In this document: positions 28,691 to 37,206 of the stretch, piece by piece | Layout of the letters: the number at the start of each line of letters is the position of its first letter | Position numbering within the stretch: the stretch's first letter is position 1 | Assembly (NCBI RefSeq): GCF_028714215.1 | Contig: NZ_JAQTMS010000014.1 | Span: 1 to 64,000, forward strand | Reading direction: 5' to 3' | DNA: 64,000 nucleotides | DNA from: Rhodoferax sp. | GTDB lineage: Bacteria; Pseudomonadota; Gammaproteobacteria; Burkholderiales; Burkholderiaceae_C | Made by a program: the position numbers and the translations under genes | The notes under the pieces: model-generated | Seen by the model: the letters and a program-made list of their open reading frames with translations, nothing else | Database searches by the model: none | Told to the model about the DNA's origin: nothing

Positions 28691-30028
28691 ATGAAGCCTT
28701 GCGTCAAAGTCTTATCGGCCCTGTCGACCGCCTCGCTGCTGGCTTGTTCCCAGTTGTCGTTGGCCCCCACGCTGGGGGCGCCAGTAGCCGGCCCGGCTGC
28801 CGGCACGCCAGCGCTGCCTGGCGCGCAGCCGCTCGCCAACGGCGCGCGCCCGGTGTCGGCTGTGGAAGGGCTTTTTGCCCTGGGCCGCTCGGCCCACAAT
28901 GCCGGTGACCTGGTACTGGCGGAACAGTGGTACACGCAGGTTCTGGCCATGCAGCCTTCGCACCTTGGCGCCCTCAACTCGATGGCCGTGATTTACGCGC
29001 AGACGCAGCGCAGCGACCAGGCGCTTGAATTCTTCAAACGGGCGTTGGAACTTGATCCGCAAGCCGCCTACGTGCACAACAACCTGGGCTACGCCTTGTT
29101 GCTGGCCGGCCGACTGGCCGAGGCCGGATCGGAACTGGCCCGCGCGTATGAGTTGAATCCGTCGAGTGCCCAATCGCGCCAGAATCTTGAGTTGCTGGCC
29201 CGTGCCACCGAGGCTGCTGCGCCAGGCCCGCAATTGGTGGCGGTGGCCAAGAACGTCTATGAATTGCGTGATGCGCCGGCGGCGCGGCCAGTGCCCATGC
29301 AGGCTGCGGCGCCCATGCCGGTCGCAGTGCCCATGCAGGTGGCAGTGCCGACGCCGGTCGCAGTATCCACGCCGGTGGCAGTGCCCATGCAGGTGGCAGT
29401 GTCCATGCCGGTCGCGGCGCCCATGCAGGTGGCAGTGTCCATGCCGGTCGCGGCGCCCATGCAGGTTGCAGTGCCGACGCCCGTGGTGGCACCCCTACCG
29501 GTGGCAGCGCCCATGCGGGTAGCGGTGTCCACGCCGGTCGCGATGCCCATGCAGGCCGCAGTGTCCATACCAGTGGCAGCGCCCATGCAGGTGGCAGCGA
29601 CGGTCAAGGAACTGGCCCCCGGCACTTCCCTGCAAGGTGTCCGGATCGAGGTCTCCAACGGTGTCGGTATCCGCTATCTGGCCCGGCGCACGGCGGAGCG
29701 GCTGGCGCAAACGGGCTGGGTGACGGCGCGTTTGACCAATCAACCGCGCTTCCGGCAGGCGACAACCGAAATCCAGTTTGTGGCCGGACAAAAAGAGGCG
29801 GCACAGGCGCTGTCGGCGCAACTGCCGGTGAGCGTCAGAACGGTGGCCTGCGGCGGTCTGGTCAGAAACCTTCAGATGCGGCTGGTGCTGGGTCACGATC
29901 TGGTCGGCAAAACCCTTGTTGCCTGGCTCGACTCCGGCAGCCAGACCCCAGTGGCACTGGCTGGCGCCGACGGCTGGCGCTTCAGCGCCAACCCGGCTTT
30001 GGGCTGGCTCTTTGAATCGGCCGGTTGA
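28691..30028 (+). CDS. tadD: Tad lipoprotein TadD: TPR repeats, hexapeptide-repeat linker and LytR_C-like end
   Basis: 445 aa. Signal with lipobox LSTASLLAC, TPR motifs (residues 55-170: GLFALGRSAHNAGDLVLAEQ, HLGALNSMAVIYAQTQRSDQ, AAYVHNNLGYALLLAGRLAE), a linker of about 17 six-residue repeats (residues 201-302) and a C-terminal LytR_C-like domain (VRIEVSNGVGIRYLARRTAE). TadD-like lipoproteins assist secretin assembly. The ATG at 28691 follows GGAGG with 5-nt spacing; a TTG 12 nt earlier is not needed. Last gene of the tad set. The long low-complexity linker is unusual for TadD. Confidence 0.88.
   Translation: MKPCVKVLSALSTASLLACSQLSLAPTLGAPVAGPAAGTPALPGAQPLANGARPVSAVEGLFALGRSAHNAGDLVLAEQWYTQVLAMQPSHLGALNSMAVIYAQTQRSDQALEFFKRALELDPQAAYVHNNLGYALLLAGRLAEAGSELARAYELNPSSAQSRQNLELLARATEAAAPGPQLVAVAKNVYELRDAPAARPVPMQAAAPMPVAVPMQVAVPTPVAVSTPVAVPMQVAVSMPVAAPMQVAVSMPVAAPMQVAVPTPVVAPLPVAAPMRVAVSTPVAMPMQAAVSIPVAAPMQVAATVKELAPGTSLQGVRIEVSNGVGIRYLARRTAERLAQTGWVTARLTNQPRFRQATTEIQFVAGQKEAAQALSAQLPVSVRTVACGGLVRNLQMRLVLGHDLVGKTLVAWLDSGSQTPVALAGADGWRFSANPALGWLFESAG
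29291..29596 (+). repeat. 18-bp tandem repeat encoding a hexapeptide linker in TadD
   Basis: Seventeen consecutive 18-bp units, each a variant of [VA][PS]M[QP]VA (VPMQVA, APMPVA, VSMPVA, VPTPVA and so on). The units alternate between MQVA and MPVA types, so a 36-bp higher-order unit is visible in the middle. The length is a multiple of 3, so slippage changes linker length without breaking the frame. Confidence 0.9.
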
Positions 30029-30152
30029 TTGGTTCGAAATTGAGAAATCGCAATCGCCTTGTTTTTGAAAATACTAGCCTACTGCTTGACGAGTCTTTGA
30101 TTCCGGGCTGTGGCGGCGCGGTTTCCACCGAGATCTTATGTAAGGAACAATC

Positions 30153-32219
30153 GTGAAAACATATGCGATAAAACTTCTCAGCACCTCCGCGCTCCTGATC
30201 GCAGTGGGCCTCCTTGGCGGCTGCGGTGGCGGCGGTGATCTCGCCGTCTGTGGCAGCGGCATTGCCAAAGTGAATACCTTGCTGGACCCGGGCGGCTGCG
30301 CTTCCAGCACCACCCCCACGGGGGCTGCTGCCACTGCGCTGGCGTCGCTCACACTGTCGTTGACCGACGCGTCGGGCGCGGCCATCACGGCGGTTTCTCC
30401 CGAGCATGCGGGAACACTGCAGGCCCTGGTGAAAAACAGCCGGGGCGCCGCCGCGCCGAATGTCGCGGTCACCTTTACCAGCACTGACAAGACGGGCACA
30501 TTTGTGCCAGCCTCCGGCACCGCCCTGACCGACGCCAGCGGCGTGGCGCGCGTGGGCCTGCCGGCAGGCACGCAAGCCGGCGCCTTCACCGCCACGGCCA
30601 ACGCTGCCGGCGGCAGCACGACGGCCATGGGAACGGTCGGCTATACGGTGACGTTTCCGACGCTCACGCTGAGTGCGCTGGGCATCGCGCCGGCGACGCT
30701 ATCCGCGGGCGGCAACGCCAGCATCAGTGTCACGGTGTTGAGTGATTCATCGCCCTATGCGCCGCCGCTGTCGGTCGCCTTTACCTCGCCCTGCATCACG
30801 GCCGGCAAGGCCAGCATCGGCTCACCGGTGCTGACGCAAAGCGGGGTGGCGACCGCCAGCTACACCGACAAGGGCTGTGGCGTGGCCGATGTCATTACCG
30901 CTTCCGTGGCGCTGGGTGGTGTCAGCGTGACACGAACGGGAACCCTCACGGTGCTTCCGGCAACCGCCGGTTCCATCAAATTCGTATCCGCGGACACGAC
31001 CAACATTGCGCTCAAGGGAGCCGGTGGCTTCGGACGCCAGCAGTTCTCGACCCTCAAGTTCGAGGTTTCCGACAATACCGGGAACAAGGTGGCTGGCAAG
31101 CTGGTGGACTTCGTGTTCTCCGACTCCAACGCTGCGTCGACGGTGGGTGGCCTGACACTCAATCCCAGCTCCGCCACGTCCGCTGCCGACGGCACGGTGA
31201 CGACGCTGGTTACGGCGGGAACGATACCGACCTCGGTGCGCGTCGTCGCCACGGTGCATGGCACGACGCTGACAACCCTGTCCAATATCCTGGTGATTTC
31301 CACCGGCGTGCCGGATCAGCGGCACTTCTCGCTGGCCACCGAAACCGGAAACTGCGAAGGCCGGGACTTCGACCAGGCCTGCAGCATCGTCACGGCGACT
31401 TTGGGCGATCATTTTGGCAACCCTGTGCCGGATGGGACGGCGGTGAACTTCAGCGCCGAAGGGGGTGTCATCGATGCCTCGTGCATCACAGGCTCCGCCG
31501 CCGTCACGCCGACCGGTCAGACCACCAACTCCAAAGTCGGCCCGGGTTCGGGCAGCTGCAGTGTTGTGCTGAGGTCGAGCAACCCACGGTCGGCGAACGG
31601 GCGCGTCACGGTTCTTGCCTATGCTTTGGGCGAGGAAAATCTTTTCGATGCCAACGGCAACAATGTGTACGACAGCGGCGATAGCTTCACCGACAAGAGC
31701 CCCGACATCTTCCGGGACGACAATGAAAACGGCGCCTGGACCGCCGGCGAGCCGTGCATCGGACCCAACAGCAACAGCAGTTGCAGCACGCCTGGCGATG
31801 GTATCTACAACGGGGTGCTGCGCAATCCGCAACTGCCCAGCGCACAGACCTTGTATGTTTCAGGCCAACTGGTGCAGATATTTTCCGGCAGCTTTGCCAA
31901 CATAAGCTTCAATCCGTCGCCGCTGCTGTGCACGGTGGGCAGCACGGTGGATGTTCAGGTGAGCGTTACCGACCAGATTGGCAATATCATGCCGGCCGGC
32001 ACGACCATCGCTTTCAACACGGTCTTTGGCGGCGGGGTCGCCACGGCGGGCGTGTTCCCCGCCGGCGTTACGGTCCGCAACGTTCCTCTTGCCGTGGGCG
32101 AAACACTGCCGGTCCCGGTCTATCCGGTGACGCTGGCCTGTGCCGGTAGCGGGAAACTGTTTGTCACGGTCACCACGCCAAGAAAGATTGAAACCACTGC
32201 CAGCGTGCCAATCAATTAG
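30153..32219 (+). CDS. Large lipoprotein with Ig-like (Big_1/invasin-type) domains
   Basis: 688 aa from GTG 30153 (AAGGAA upstream). Lipobox LLGGCGGGG gives a lipidated N-terminus. Several ~100-residue Ig-like beta domains follow, recognisable by repeats such as GAAAPNVAVTFTSTDKTGTFVP, GTALTDASGVARVGLPAGTQAG and GKLVDFVFSDSNAASTVGG. Residues around 490-540 carry acidic loops DANGNNVYDSGD and DDNENGAWTAGE that look like calcium-binding EF-hand/dockerin loops. It is probably surface or periplasmic and may assist adhesion alongside the pili; this is inferred from position only. 124 bp separate it from tadD, so it may have its own promoter. Confidence 0.75.
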   Translation: MKTYAIKLLSTSALLIAVGLLGGCGGGGDLAVCGSGIAKVNTLLDPGGCASSTTPTGAAATALASLTLSLTDASGAAITAVSPEHAGTLQALVKNSRGAAAPNVAVTFTSTDKTGTFVPASGTALTDASGVARVGLPAGTQAGAFTATANAAGGSTTAMGTVGYTVTFPTLTLSALGIAPATLSAGGNASISVTVLSDSSPYAPPLSVAFTSPCITAGKASIGSPVLTQSGVATASYTDKGCGVADVITASVALGGVSVTRTGTLTVLPATAGSIKFVSADTTNIALKGAGGFGRQQFSTLKFEVSDNTGNKVAGKLVDFVFSDSNAASTVGGLTLNPSSATSAADGTVTTLVTAGTIPTSVRVVATVHGTTLTTLSNILVISTGVPDQRHFSLATETGNCEGRDFDQACSIVTATLGDHFGNPVPDGTAVNFSAEGGVIDASCITGSAAVTPTGQTTNSKVGPGSGSCSVVLRSSNPRSANGRVTVLAYALGEENLFDANGNNVYDSGDSFTDKSPDIFRDDNENGAWTAGEPCIGPNSNSSCSTPGDGIYNGVLRNPQLPSAQTLYVSGQLVQIFSGSFANISFNPSPLLCTVGSTVDVQVSVTDQIGNIMPAGTTIAFNTVFGGGVATAGVFPAGVTVRNVPLAVGETLPVPVYPVTLACAGSGKLFVTVTTPRKIETTASVPIN

Positions 32220-32235
32220 GACGCGGCCGGGGTTT

Positions 32236-33675
32236 TCAGAGATCGACGAAATAGCTGGCGGCAGCGGCGTCGATCGCTTCGTTGCTCAGGTCCGGCACCT
32301 GGTGCATGAAGCGGGCGCGGTCGATGATGTGCTCCATCAGATCCCGGGGGTGGCTGCCGACAAAGGGCCGCCCCTTGGCGCGGTAATAGGTTTTCACCAG
32401 ATAGTCGGCCGCCCGCGGCACATAGTGCAGACCTTGAATCTCGCAGACGCGCCGGAGAATTTCCAGAAACTCGTCCTCGGTCTGATGCGGTACCTGGATC
32501 TTGTGGCGGATGCGCCGCAAGAAGGCTTGATCAACCAGTTCGCCGGGGCTCAGGTTGGTACAGAAGATGGTGATCTGATCGAACGGGACTTCCAGCTTCT
32601 TGCCGTTATGGAGTTGCAGGAAATCGGTTCCCCGCTCCAGCGGGACCATCCAGCGATTGAGCAACTGGCGCGGCGGGACTTGTTGCCGGCCGAAGTCGTC
32701 CAGGATGAAGACGCCGTTGGCGGCCTTCATGTGCGCCGGGCATTCGTAGAACTTGCTGATCGGGTCGTACTCCAGATTCAGGCCGTCCAGCGTCAGTTCG
32801 CCACCCACCATCACCACCGGGCGATGGCACAGGCACCAGCGGGGGTCGTGCTTGAAATCGGATTCCAGGTCGAGCGGCGCATTGGCATCGCGCTTGTCCC
32901 CGTCGACGGTCATGTGGATGGCCGGATCGAAGACGCGGATGATCTGGCCATCGACTTCGATCGCATGGGGAATGTAGATGTCTCCGGCAAGCGCCCGGCC
33001 CAGCGCTTCCGAGATCGATGATTTGCCGGTACCGGCGGGGCCGTAGAGAAAGATCGAGCGGCCCGAATTGAAAGCCGTCCCCAACTGCTCCAGCAGTGTC
33101 TTGCTGATGACCAGCTGGCTCATGGCCTGCTTGACCCAGTCGGCGTCGACCTCGATTTGCCTGACCGTTTGATGCGCCACCATCAGGCAGTAGGGCCGCA
33201 GCGGCACCGGAGCCGGCCCGGTGTACTGCGATTGTTGCAGTGCTTTTTCCGATCTTTCCCGGCCCTGGGCGGTCAGTTCAAAGACATAGCTGAGCCGGCT
33301 GTAGCTGCCACCCGAGCGCACGGCGATCAAGTGGTCGGTCTTGGCCAGCTCCGCCAGTTCATCGACGACCCCCAGCGGCAGGCAAATCTTGTGCGACAAA
33401 TCCTTCAGCGAGAACACGCCGCCTTCGAAGTAGACGATCTTCAGCATCAGATCGACCAGGAAGGTATCGGACAAGCCGGTTTCGACCACTTTTCGCGGCA
33501 CCGGAGGCACGCTGTGGAACAGCCGGTTGAGATCGTCGGCGCTGATGGCGCCCAGCGCAACCAGCGCGTCGCCGAGACGTCCGCCGCGGGTTCTTTGGCG
33601 CGTCAGCGCGGCGTTGAGTTGTTCGGCCGTAATCAGCCGCTCCCTGACCAGCAGTTCACCCAGTGAGACACTCAT
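32236..33675 (-). CDS. AAA ATPase with MshEN-like N-terminal domain and winged-helix segment
   Basis: 479 aa from ATG 33675 (GGAGGG 8 nt upstream). Residues 1-50 are MshEN-like (LGELLVRERLITAEQLNAAL ... RLGDALVALGAISADDLN), the domain that binds c-di-GMP in MshE/PilB; the second half keeps the RLG and Gly positions, the first lacks both, so binding may be weak or lost. A winged-helix-like segment follows (residues 70-140), then an AAA core with Walker A YGPAGTGKSS, Walker B GVFILDDFG and arginine-finger region FLRRIRHKI. The role is unknown. It converges on the Ig-like lipoprotein gene next to the Tad locus, suggesting a link to surface structures (inference). Confidence 0.75.
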   Translation of the reverse strand: MSVSLGELLVRERLITAEQLNAALTRQRTRGGRLGDALVALGAISADDLNRLFHSVPPVPRKVVETGLSDTFLVDLMLKIVYFEGGVFSLKDLSHKICLPLGVVDELAELAKTDHLIAVRSGGSYSRLSYVFELTAQGRERSEKALQQSQYTGPAPVPLRPYCLMVAHQTVRQIEVDADWVKQAMSQLVISKTLLEQLGTAFNSGRSIFLYGPAGTGKSSISEALGRALAGDIYIPHAIEVDGQIIRVFDPAIHMTVDGDKRDANAPLDLESDFKHDPRWCLCHRPVVMVGGELTLDGLNLEYDPISKFYECPAHMKAANGVFILDDFGRQQVPPRQLLNRWMVPLERGTDFLQLHNGKKLEVPFDQITIFCTNLSPGELVDQAFLRRIRHKIQVPHQTEDEFLEILRRVCEIQGLHYVPRAADYLVKTYYRAKGRPFVGSHPRDLMEHIIDRARFMHQVPDLSNEAIDAAAASYFVDL

Positions 33676-33820
33676 TTGTTGACCCTCCGTGGCGGGGGCG
33701 GCAAGAGCCCCGAGGCCCATCCGCAATGATATAGCGCATTCCCCTGAACGGCGCCATCGGCCAGTGCCGCTTGGGGTCCGAGTGGGCAATATTTCGTCAA
33801 TCATGGGAAAATAGCCGGCT

Positions 33821-35092
33821 ATGCATCCAAAAGCCCTGCTTGAGGCCTGTTCCGAACTCGTCCGGCTGGCTCTCAAATTCGACCATCCCAGCGACGCCAT
33901 TGTTGCCAAGTTCTTCCGCGACAACCGGGGTCTGGGGCCGCGTGAACGGGCTACTCTTTCGGGCACCGTCTACACCGTCTTGCGCAAGAAACTGCTGTTC
34001 GACCATTGCGCACCGTCGGGCAGTGGTCCGAAGGAGCGGCGGCTGGCGATTCTGGGGTTTTACGGCCCCGGCGATTTTTTGCGCAGCGCCTTGAGCGAGC
34101 AGGAAAAGAGCTGGCTCGATCAGTGCGAAAAAATCAATCCGGCCGATCTGATGGAGCGCCATCGGCACAACCTGCCGGAGTGGCTGGTGCAGCCGCTGAA
34201 AGACCAGTTGGGCGCCGAATTCTGGCCCCTGGTGGAGAGTTTGAACCAGGGCGCCGGACTCGATCTGCGCGTCAATGCGCTCAGCGCCAAGCGCGCCGAG
34301 GTGCAAAAGGAATTGGCCCAGGCCGGCATCAAGGCAGTGCCGACAGCTTATTCGCCCTGGGGCCTGCGCATCGCCGGCAAGCCGGCCCTGAACCAGGTCG
34401 ACGCCTTCACGCGTGGCGCCTTCGAGGTGCAGGACGAGGGCTCGCAATTGCTGGCCCTGCTGCTGGACGCCAAACGCGGCGAGATGGTGGTGGATTTTTG
34501 CGCCGGCGCCGGCGGCAAGACGCTGGCCATTGGTGCGGCCATGCGCAACACCGGGCGCCTGTACGCCTTCGATACCTCGGCCCATCGACTCGATGCCTTG
34601 AAACCGCGGCTGGCGCGCAGCGGCCTGTCCAATGTGCATCCGGCGGCCATCGCCCATGAACGCGATGAACGCATCAAGCGCCTGTCCGGCAAGATCGACC
34701 GGGTGCTGGTGGATGCACCCTGTTCCGGGCTCGGCACCCTGCGCCGCAACCCGGACCTGAAGTGGCGGCAAACGCTGGCGCAGGTGGAGCAGATGGCGCT
34801 GACCCAGAGCGCCATTTTGCAGAGCGCCGCGCGGTTGCTCAAACCCGGCGGCCGCCTGGTCTACGCCACCTGCAGCATGTTGCAGCAGGAAAACGAAGCC
34901 GTGGCCCAGGCCTTCTCCCAAGCCAACCCGGACTTCACCCCGCTGGAGGTGGCTGAAGTCCTGTCCGGGCTGAAAGTGGAGGCTGCCGCCAGTCTGTGCA
35001 GTGGTGGCGAAGACGGGCGCCGCTATCTGCGCCTGTGGCCGCACCGCCATCAGACCGATGGCTTTTTTGCCGCTGTCTGGCAAAAAAATTGA
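33821..35092 (+). CDS. RsmB/NOP-family RNA (cytosine-C5) methyltransferase
   Basis: 423 aa SAM-dependent methyltransferase. An N-terminal NusB-like helical region precedes the catalytic domain: motif I VVDFCAGAGGKTLAIGA, motif IV DAPCSGLGTLRRNPD and motif VI YATCSMLQQENE. The two Cys (PC and TC) are those used in m5C transfer and product release. Closest to RsmB (16S C967) by architecture, but the RsmB assignment over a paralog is not certain. Divergent from the AAA ATPase by about 145 bp. Confidence 0.9.
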   Translation: MHPKALLEACSELVRLALKFDHPSDAIVAKFFRDNRGLGPRERATLSGTVYTVLRKKLLFDHCAPSGSGPKERRLAILGFYGPGDFLRSALSEQEKSWLDQCEKINPADLMERHRHNLPEWLVQPLKDQLGAEFWPLVESLNQGAGLDLRVNALSAKRAEVQKELAQAGIKAVPTAYSPWGLRIAGKPALNQVDAFTRGAFEVQDEGSQLLALLLDAKRGEMVVDFCAGAGGKTLAIGAAMRNTGRLYAFDTSAHRLDALKPRLARSGLSNVHPAAIAHERDERIKRLSGKIDRVLVDAPCSGLGTLRRNPDLKWRQTLAQVEQMALTQSAILQSAARLLKPGGRLVYATCSMLQQENEAVAQAFSQANPDFTPLEVAEVLSGLKVEAAASLCSGGEDGRRYLRLWPHRHQTDGFFAAVWQKN

Positions 35093-35204
35093 CAGCCCCG
35101 CTGGCATTTGCCGTTTTGGGCCGCATCTAGGTGCCTATTGGACCCGGTAGCCGTTTGCGCTTGCCGGATCTTTTATTACTACATCGTTGGAAAATTTGAT
35201 AAAT

Positions 35205-36419
35205 ATGTTTTTACCTGAATGGGCAACATCGAATGCGCTGCTGGATTGGCTGGCGCACGGTTTCTGGCAATTGGCCTGGTGGCAAATCGTGTTCTTCACG
35301 CTGGCGCTGACGCATGTCACCATGATCAGCGTGACGGTGTTCCTGCACCGGCACCAGGCACATCGAGCGCTGGACCTGCACCCGCTGGCGGCGCATTTTT
35401 TCCGCTTCTGGCTGTGGTTGACCACCGGCCAGGTGACCAAGGAGTGGACCGCCATCCACCGCAAGCACCACGCCAAGTGCGAGCAGGCCGAGGACCCGCA
35501 CAGCCCGCATGTGTATGGTATCAAGACCGTGCTGCTGCGTGGCTACGAGTTGTACCGGGCCGAGGCCGTAAAGCAGGAAACGCTGGAGCGCTTTGGTCAT
35601 GGCACCCCGGCTGACTGGCTGGAGCGCAAGCTCTACACCCGGTTTTCCTGGCACGGCGTGGCGTTGATGCTGATGATTGACCTGTGCCTGTTCGGTGCGC
35701 TGGGTCTGACCGTCTGGGCGGTGCAGATGGCCTGGACCCCGGTCATGGCGGCCGGCATCGTCAATGGCGCGGCGCACTACTGGGGCTATCGCAACTTCGA
35801 GACCCTCGATGCCAGCACCAATATCTCGCCCTGGGGCCTGATCATTGCCGGCGAGGAACTGCACAACAACCACCACACTTATCCGACCTCCGCCAAGCTG
35901 TCGGTCAAGCCGTATGAGTTTGACATCGGCTGGCTCTACATCAGCCTGCTGCAAAAAGCCGGCTTGGCCACGGTCAAGAAGACGCCGCCGAAACTGGCTT
36001 TCGGCGCTGTGCGGCCGGTGGCCGATGAGAAGACCCTGGAAGCCCTGGTTGCCAATCGCTATGAAATCATGGCCGGTTACGCCAAGAGCATGCGGCGTGC
36101 CTTGAAGGACGAACTGGCGGCCGTGAAGGCGGCCAGTGCCGATGCCGCTGTGGTACAGGCGGCGCGGCGCTGGCTGCATCGCGATGCGCAGAACGTGCCG
36201 GCCGGTGTGGTGCCGCAACTGGCGCTGGCCCGGGCCGCCTCGCCGGTGCTGGACAAAATGGTGGTGATGCGGGAAGAACTGCGTCAACTATGGCTCAACC
36301 GCCAGCACACCCGTGAGCAGTTGGCGGCCGATCTGCAAGCCTGGTGCCATCAGGCCGAGGCCAGTGGCATTGCGGCGCTGCAGGAGTTCTCGATGCGGTT
36401 GCGGGCGGCCCGGGCCTGA
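35205..36419 (+). CDS. Fatty acid desaturase (acyl-CoA delta-9 type)
   Basis: About 404 aa membrane di-iron enzyme. Three His boxes are present: HRHQAHRALDLH, HRKHH and HNNHH, with hydrophobic pairs between them (WQLAWWQIVFFTLALTHVTM, GVALMLMIDLCLFGALGLTV). It inserts a cis double bond in acyl chains for membrane fluidity. The C-terminal ~120 residues form a soluble, Ala/Arg-rich helical extension. ATG 35205 is preferred; a TTG at 35187 in the same frame is possible. No clear Shine-Dalgarno for either. Confidence 0.9.
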   Translation: MFLPEWATSNALLDWLAHGFWQLAWWQIVFFTLALTHVTMISVTVFLHRHQAHRALDLHPLAAHFFRFWLWLTTGQVTKEWTAIHRKHHAKCEQAEDPHSPHVYGIKTVLLRGYELYRAEAVKQETLERFGHGTPADWLERKLYTRFSWHGVALMLMIDLCLFGALGLTVWAVQMAWTPVMAAGIVNGAAHYWGYRNFETLDASTNISPWGLIIAGEELHNNHHTYPTSAKLSVKPYEFDIGWLYISLLQKAGLATVKKTPPKLAFGAVRPVADEKTLEALVANRYEIMAGYAKSMRRALKDELAAVKAASADAAVVQAARRWLHRDAQNVPAGVVPQLALARAASPVLDKMVVMREELRQLWLNRQHTREQLAADLQAWCHQAEASGIAALQEFSMRLRAARA

Positions 36420-36423
36420 GTTT

Positions 36424-36636
36424 GTCGGGTGGTGCGCCCGACTGCGCAGTAACTTTCTTTTGCTTCGCCAAAAGAAAGTCACCAAAGAAAAGGCGAGCCG
36501 GATTCGTCGGCCCTGCGGGCACGCTGCGTTGCTCAGCTTCGCCGGGGTGCGCGCAAACTCGCTACGCTCAAACATGCGCGCCCCTGATCCGCCGAAGCCT
36601 GCGCTACTCGCCTCCTCATAACGGCGGGGGAGTCAG
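36424..36636 (+). repeat. ~200-bp dispersed repeat, copy A
   Basis: The segment begins with a perfect 11-bp stem (ACTTTCTTTTG, 6-nt loop, CAAAAGAAAGT; 36452-36479) and continues with a conserved ~150-bp block (starting GGCGAGCCGGATTCGTCGG, ending GCTACTCGCCTCCTCATAAC). Copies B (41381-41570) and C (42572-42784) carry the same block in the opposite orientation. Short ORFs across it are artefacts of the repeat. Confidence 0.88.
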
Positions 36637-36968
36637 AACAGCCAACAGCCGAACCGGGACAACCTGCCGAGTTGCAACGCGGCCAAAGCAGTGACCCGTC
36701 ACTTGGATGTCACGGACCGCAGTGCAGCGTCAGGGGTCATTGGAGTTTCGGCCGGGAATGACTCCAGAGGGCTGATTGCAGCCGGTCATGACAGTCGGCT
36801 TACGGGTTGCACAATTCATTGCCCATCAAAAGCCTTTCGTGGCGGACTTCAACGTGCCCAAAGCCGCCCGTGATGAAACTGAGGACCGGCCGTTCGCGGC
36901 CTTGGTTCGGGAAGCCAAAGCAGCCACACGAATTGCGGGTTCGTTTTCGTTGAACTGGCGGGCTCTTG
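36637..36968. other. Gene-free stretch before the first attI-like repeat
   Basis: About 330 bp. An integron integrase gene would be expected here on the minus strand if this were a complete integron, but no tyrosine recombinase motif can be read on either strand. The region has moderate GC and no other feature I can support. Confidence 0.4.
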
Positions 36969-37196
36969 TGCAGCGATTCCAGTCATTCAAGAGGCGATCC
37001 CAATTTTTGGGGTCGGCTGGATTGAAACGTAGAATGGACCCAAACAATCTACGGGGTTTGTCGGAATTTTTGTACCTGTATGAAGATTCAACAAAGTCGC
37101 TGAAATCAAGGCGGCAAGTAGTTCTACGAAGGATTTCATGTCCAGTTTGTCGAGCAGCCCCCAGTTTATAGAGCAGGCCTCACCCTACACACTACG
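36969..37196 (+). repeat. attI-like leader repeat, copy P
   Basis: A 228-bp segment roughly 75-80% identical to the minus-strand segment 55583-55810. Homology runs from TGCAGCG at the left to exactly the G of a GTTGGGG core-like site (37196), after which the two loci share nothing. This is what integron attI sites look like when different cassettes are inserted. The 3' part carries GAAGGA and a short leader ORF. No integrase is adjacent. The attI label is an inference; the repeat and its sharp boundary are seen directly. Confidence 0.65.
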
Positions 37197-37206
37197 TTGG
37201 GGGTAA
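37138..37206 (+). CDS. Short leader ORF across the attI-like/cassette junction (copy P)
   Basis: 22 codons starting MSSLSSSPQ, with GAAGGA 6 nt before the ATG. The N-terminal nine codons are conserved in the second copy (MSSLSSSAQ) with silent changes such as TTG/TTA. The stop codon (37204) is supplied by the inserted cassette. The arrangement parallels ORF-11 of attI1, which lends its ribosome-binding site to first cassettes. Confidence 0.5.
   Translation: MSSLSSSPQFIEQASPYTLRWG

Noticed and set aside
29034..29492. Pro/Trp/Ala-rich antisense ORF opposite tadD, and the possibility of a CRISPR array at 29291-29596
   Set aside because: Both are products of the 18-bp coding repeat. There are no spacers, and the sense frame continues from TPR to LytR_C.
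36776..37171. 131-codon plus-strand ORF before cassette 1
   Set aside because: It runs across the attI-like repeat; its similarity to a frame in the 55.6-kb copy follows from nucleotide homology, and there is no start signal.
36969..37196. Minus-strand 50-codon ORF in attI-like copy P as an integrase remnant
   Set aside because: It has no recombinase motif and the equivalent frame in copy Q contains stops.
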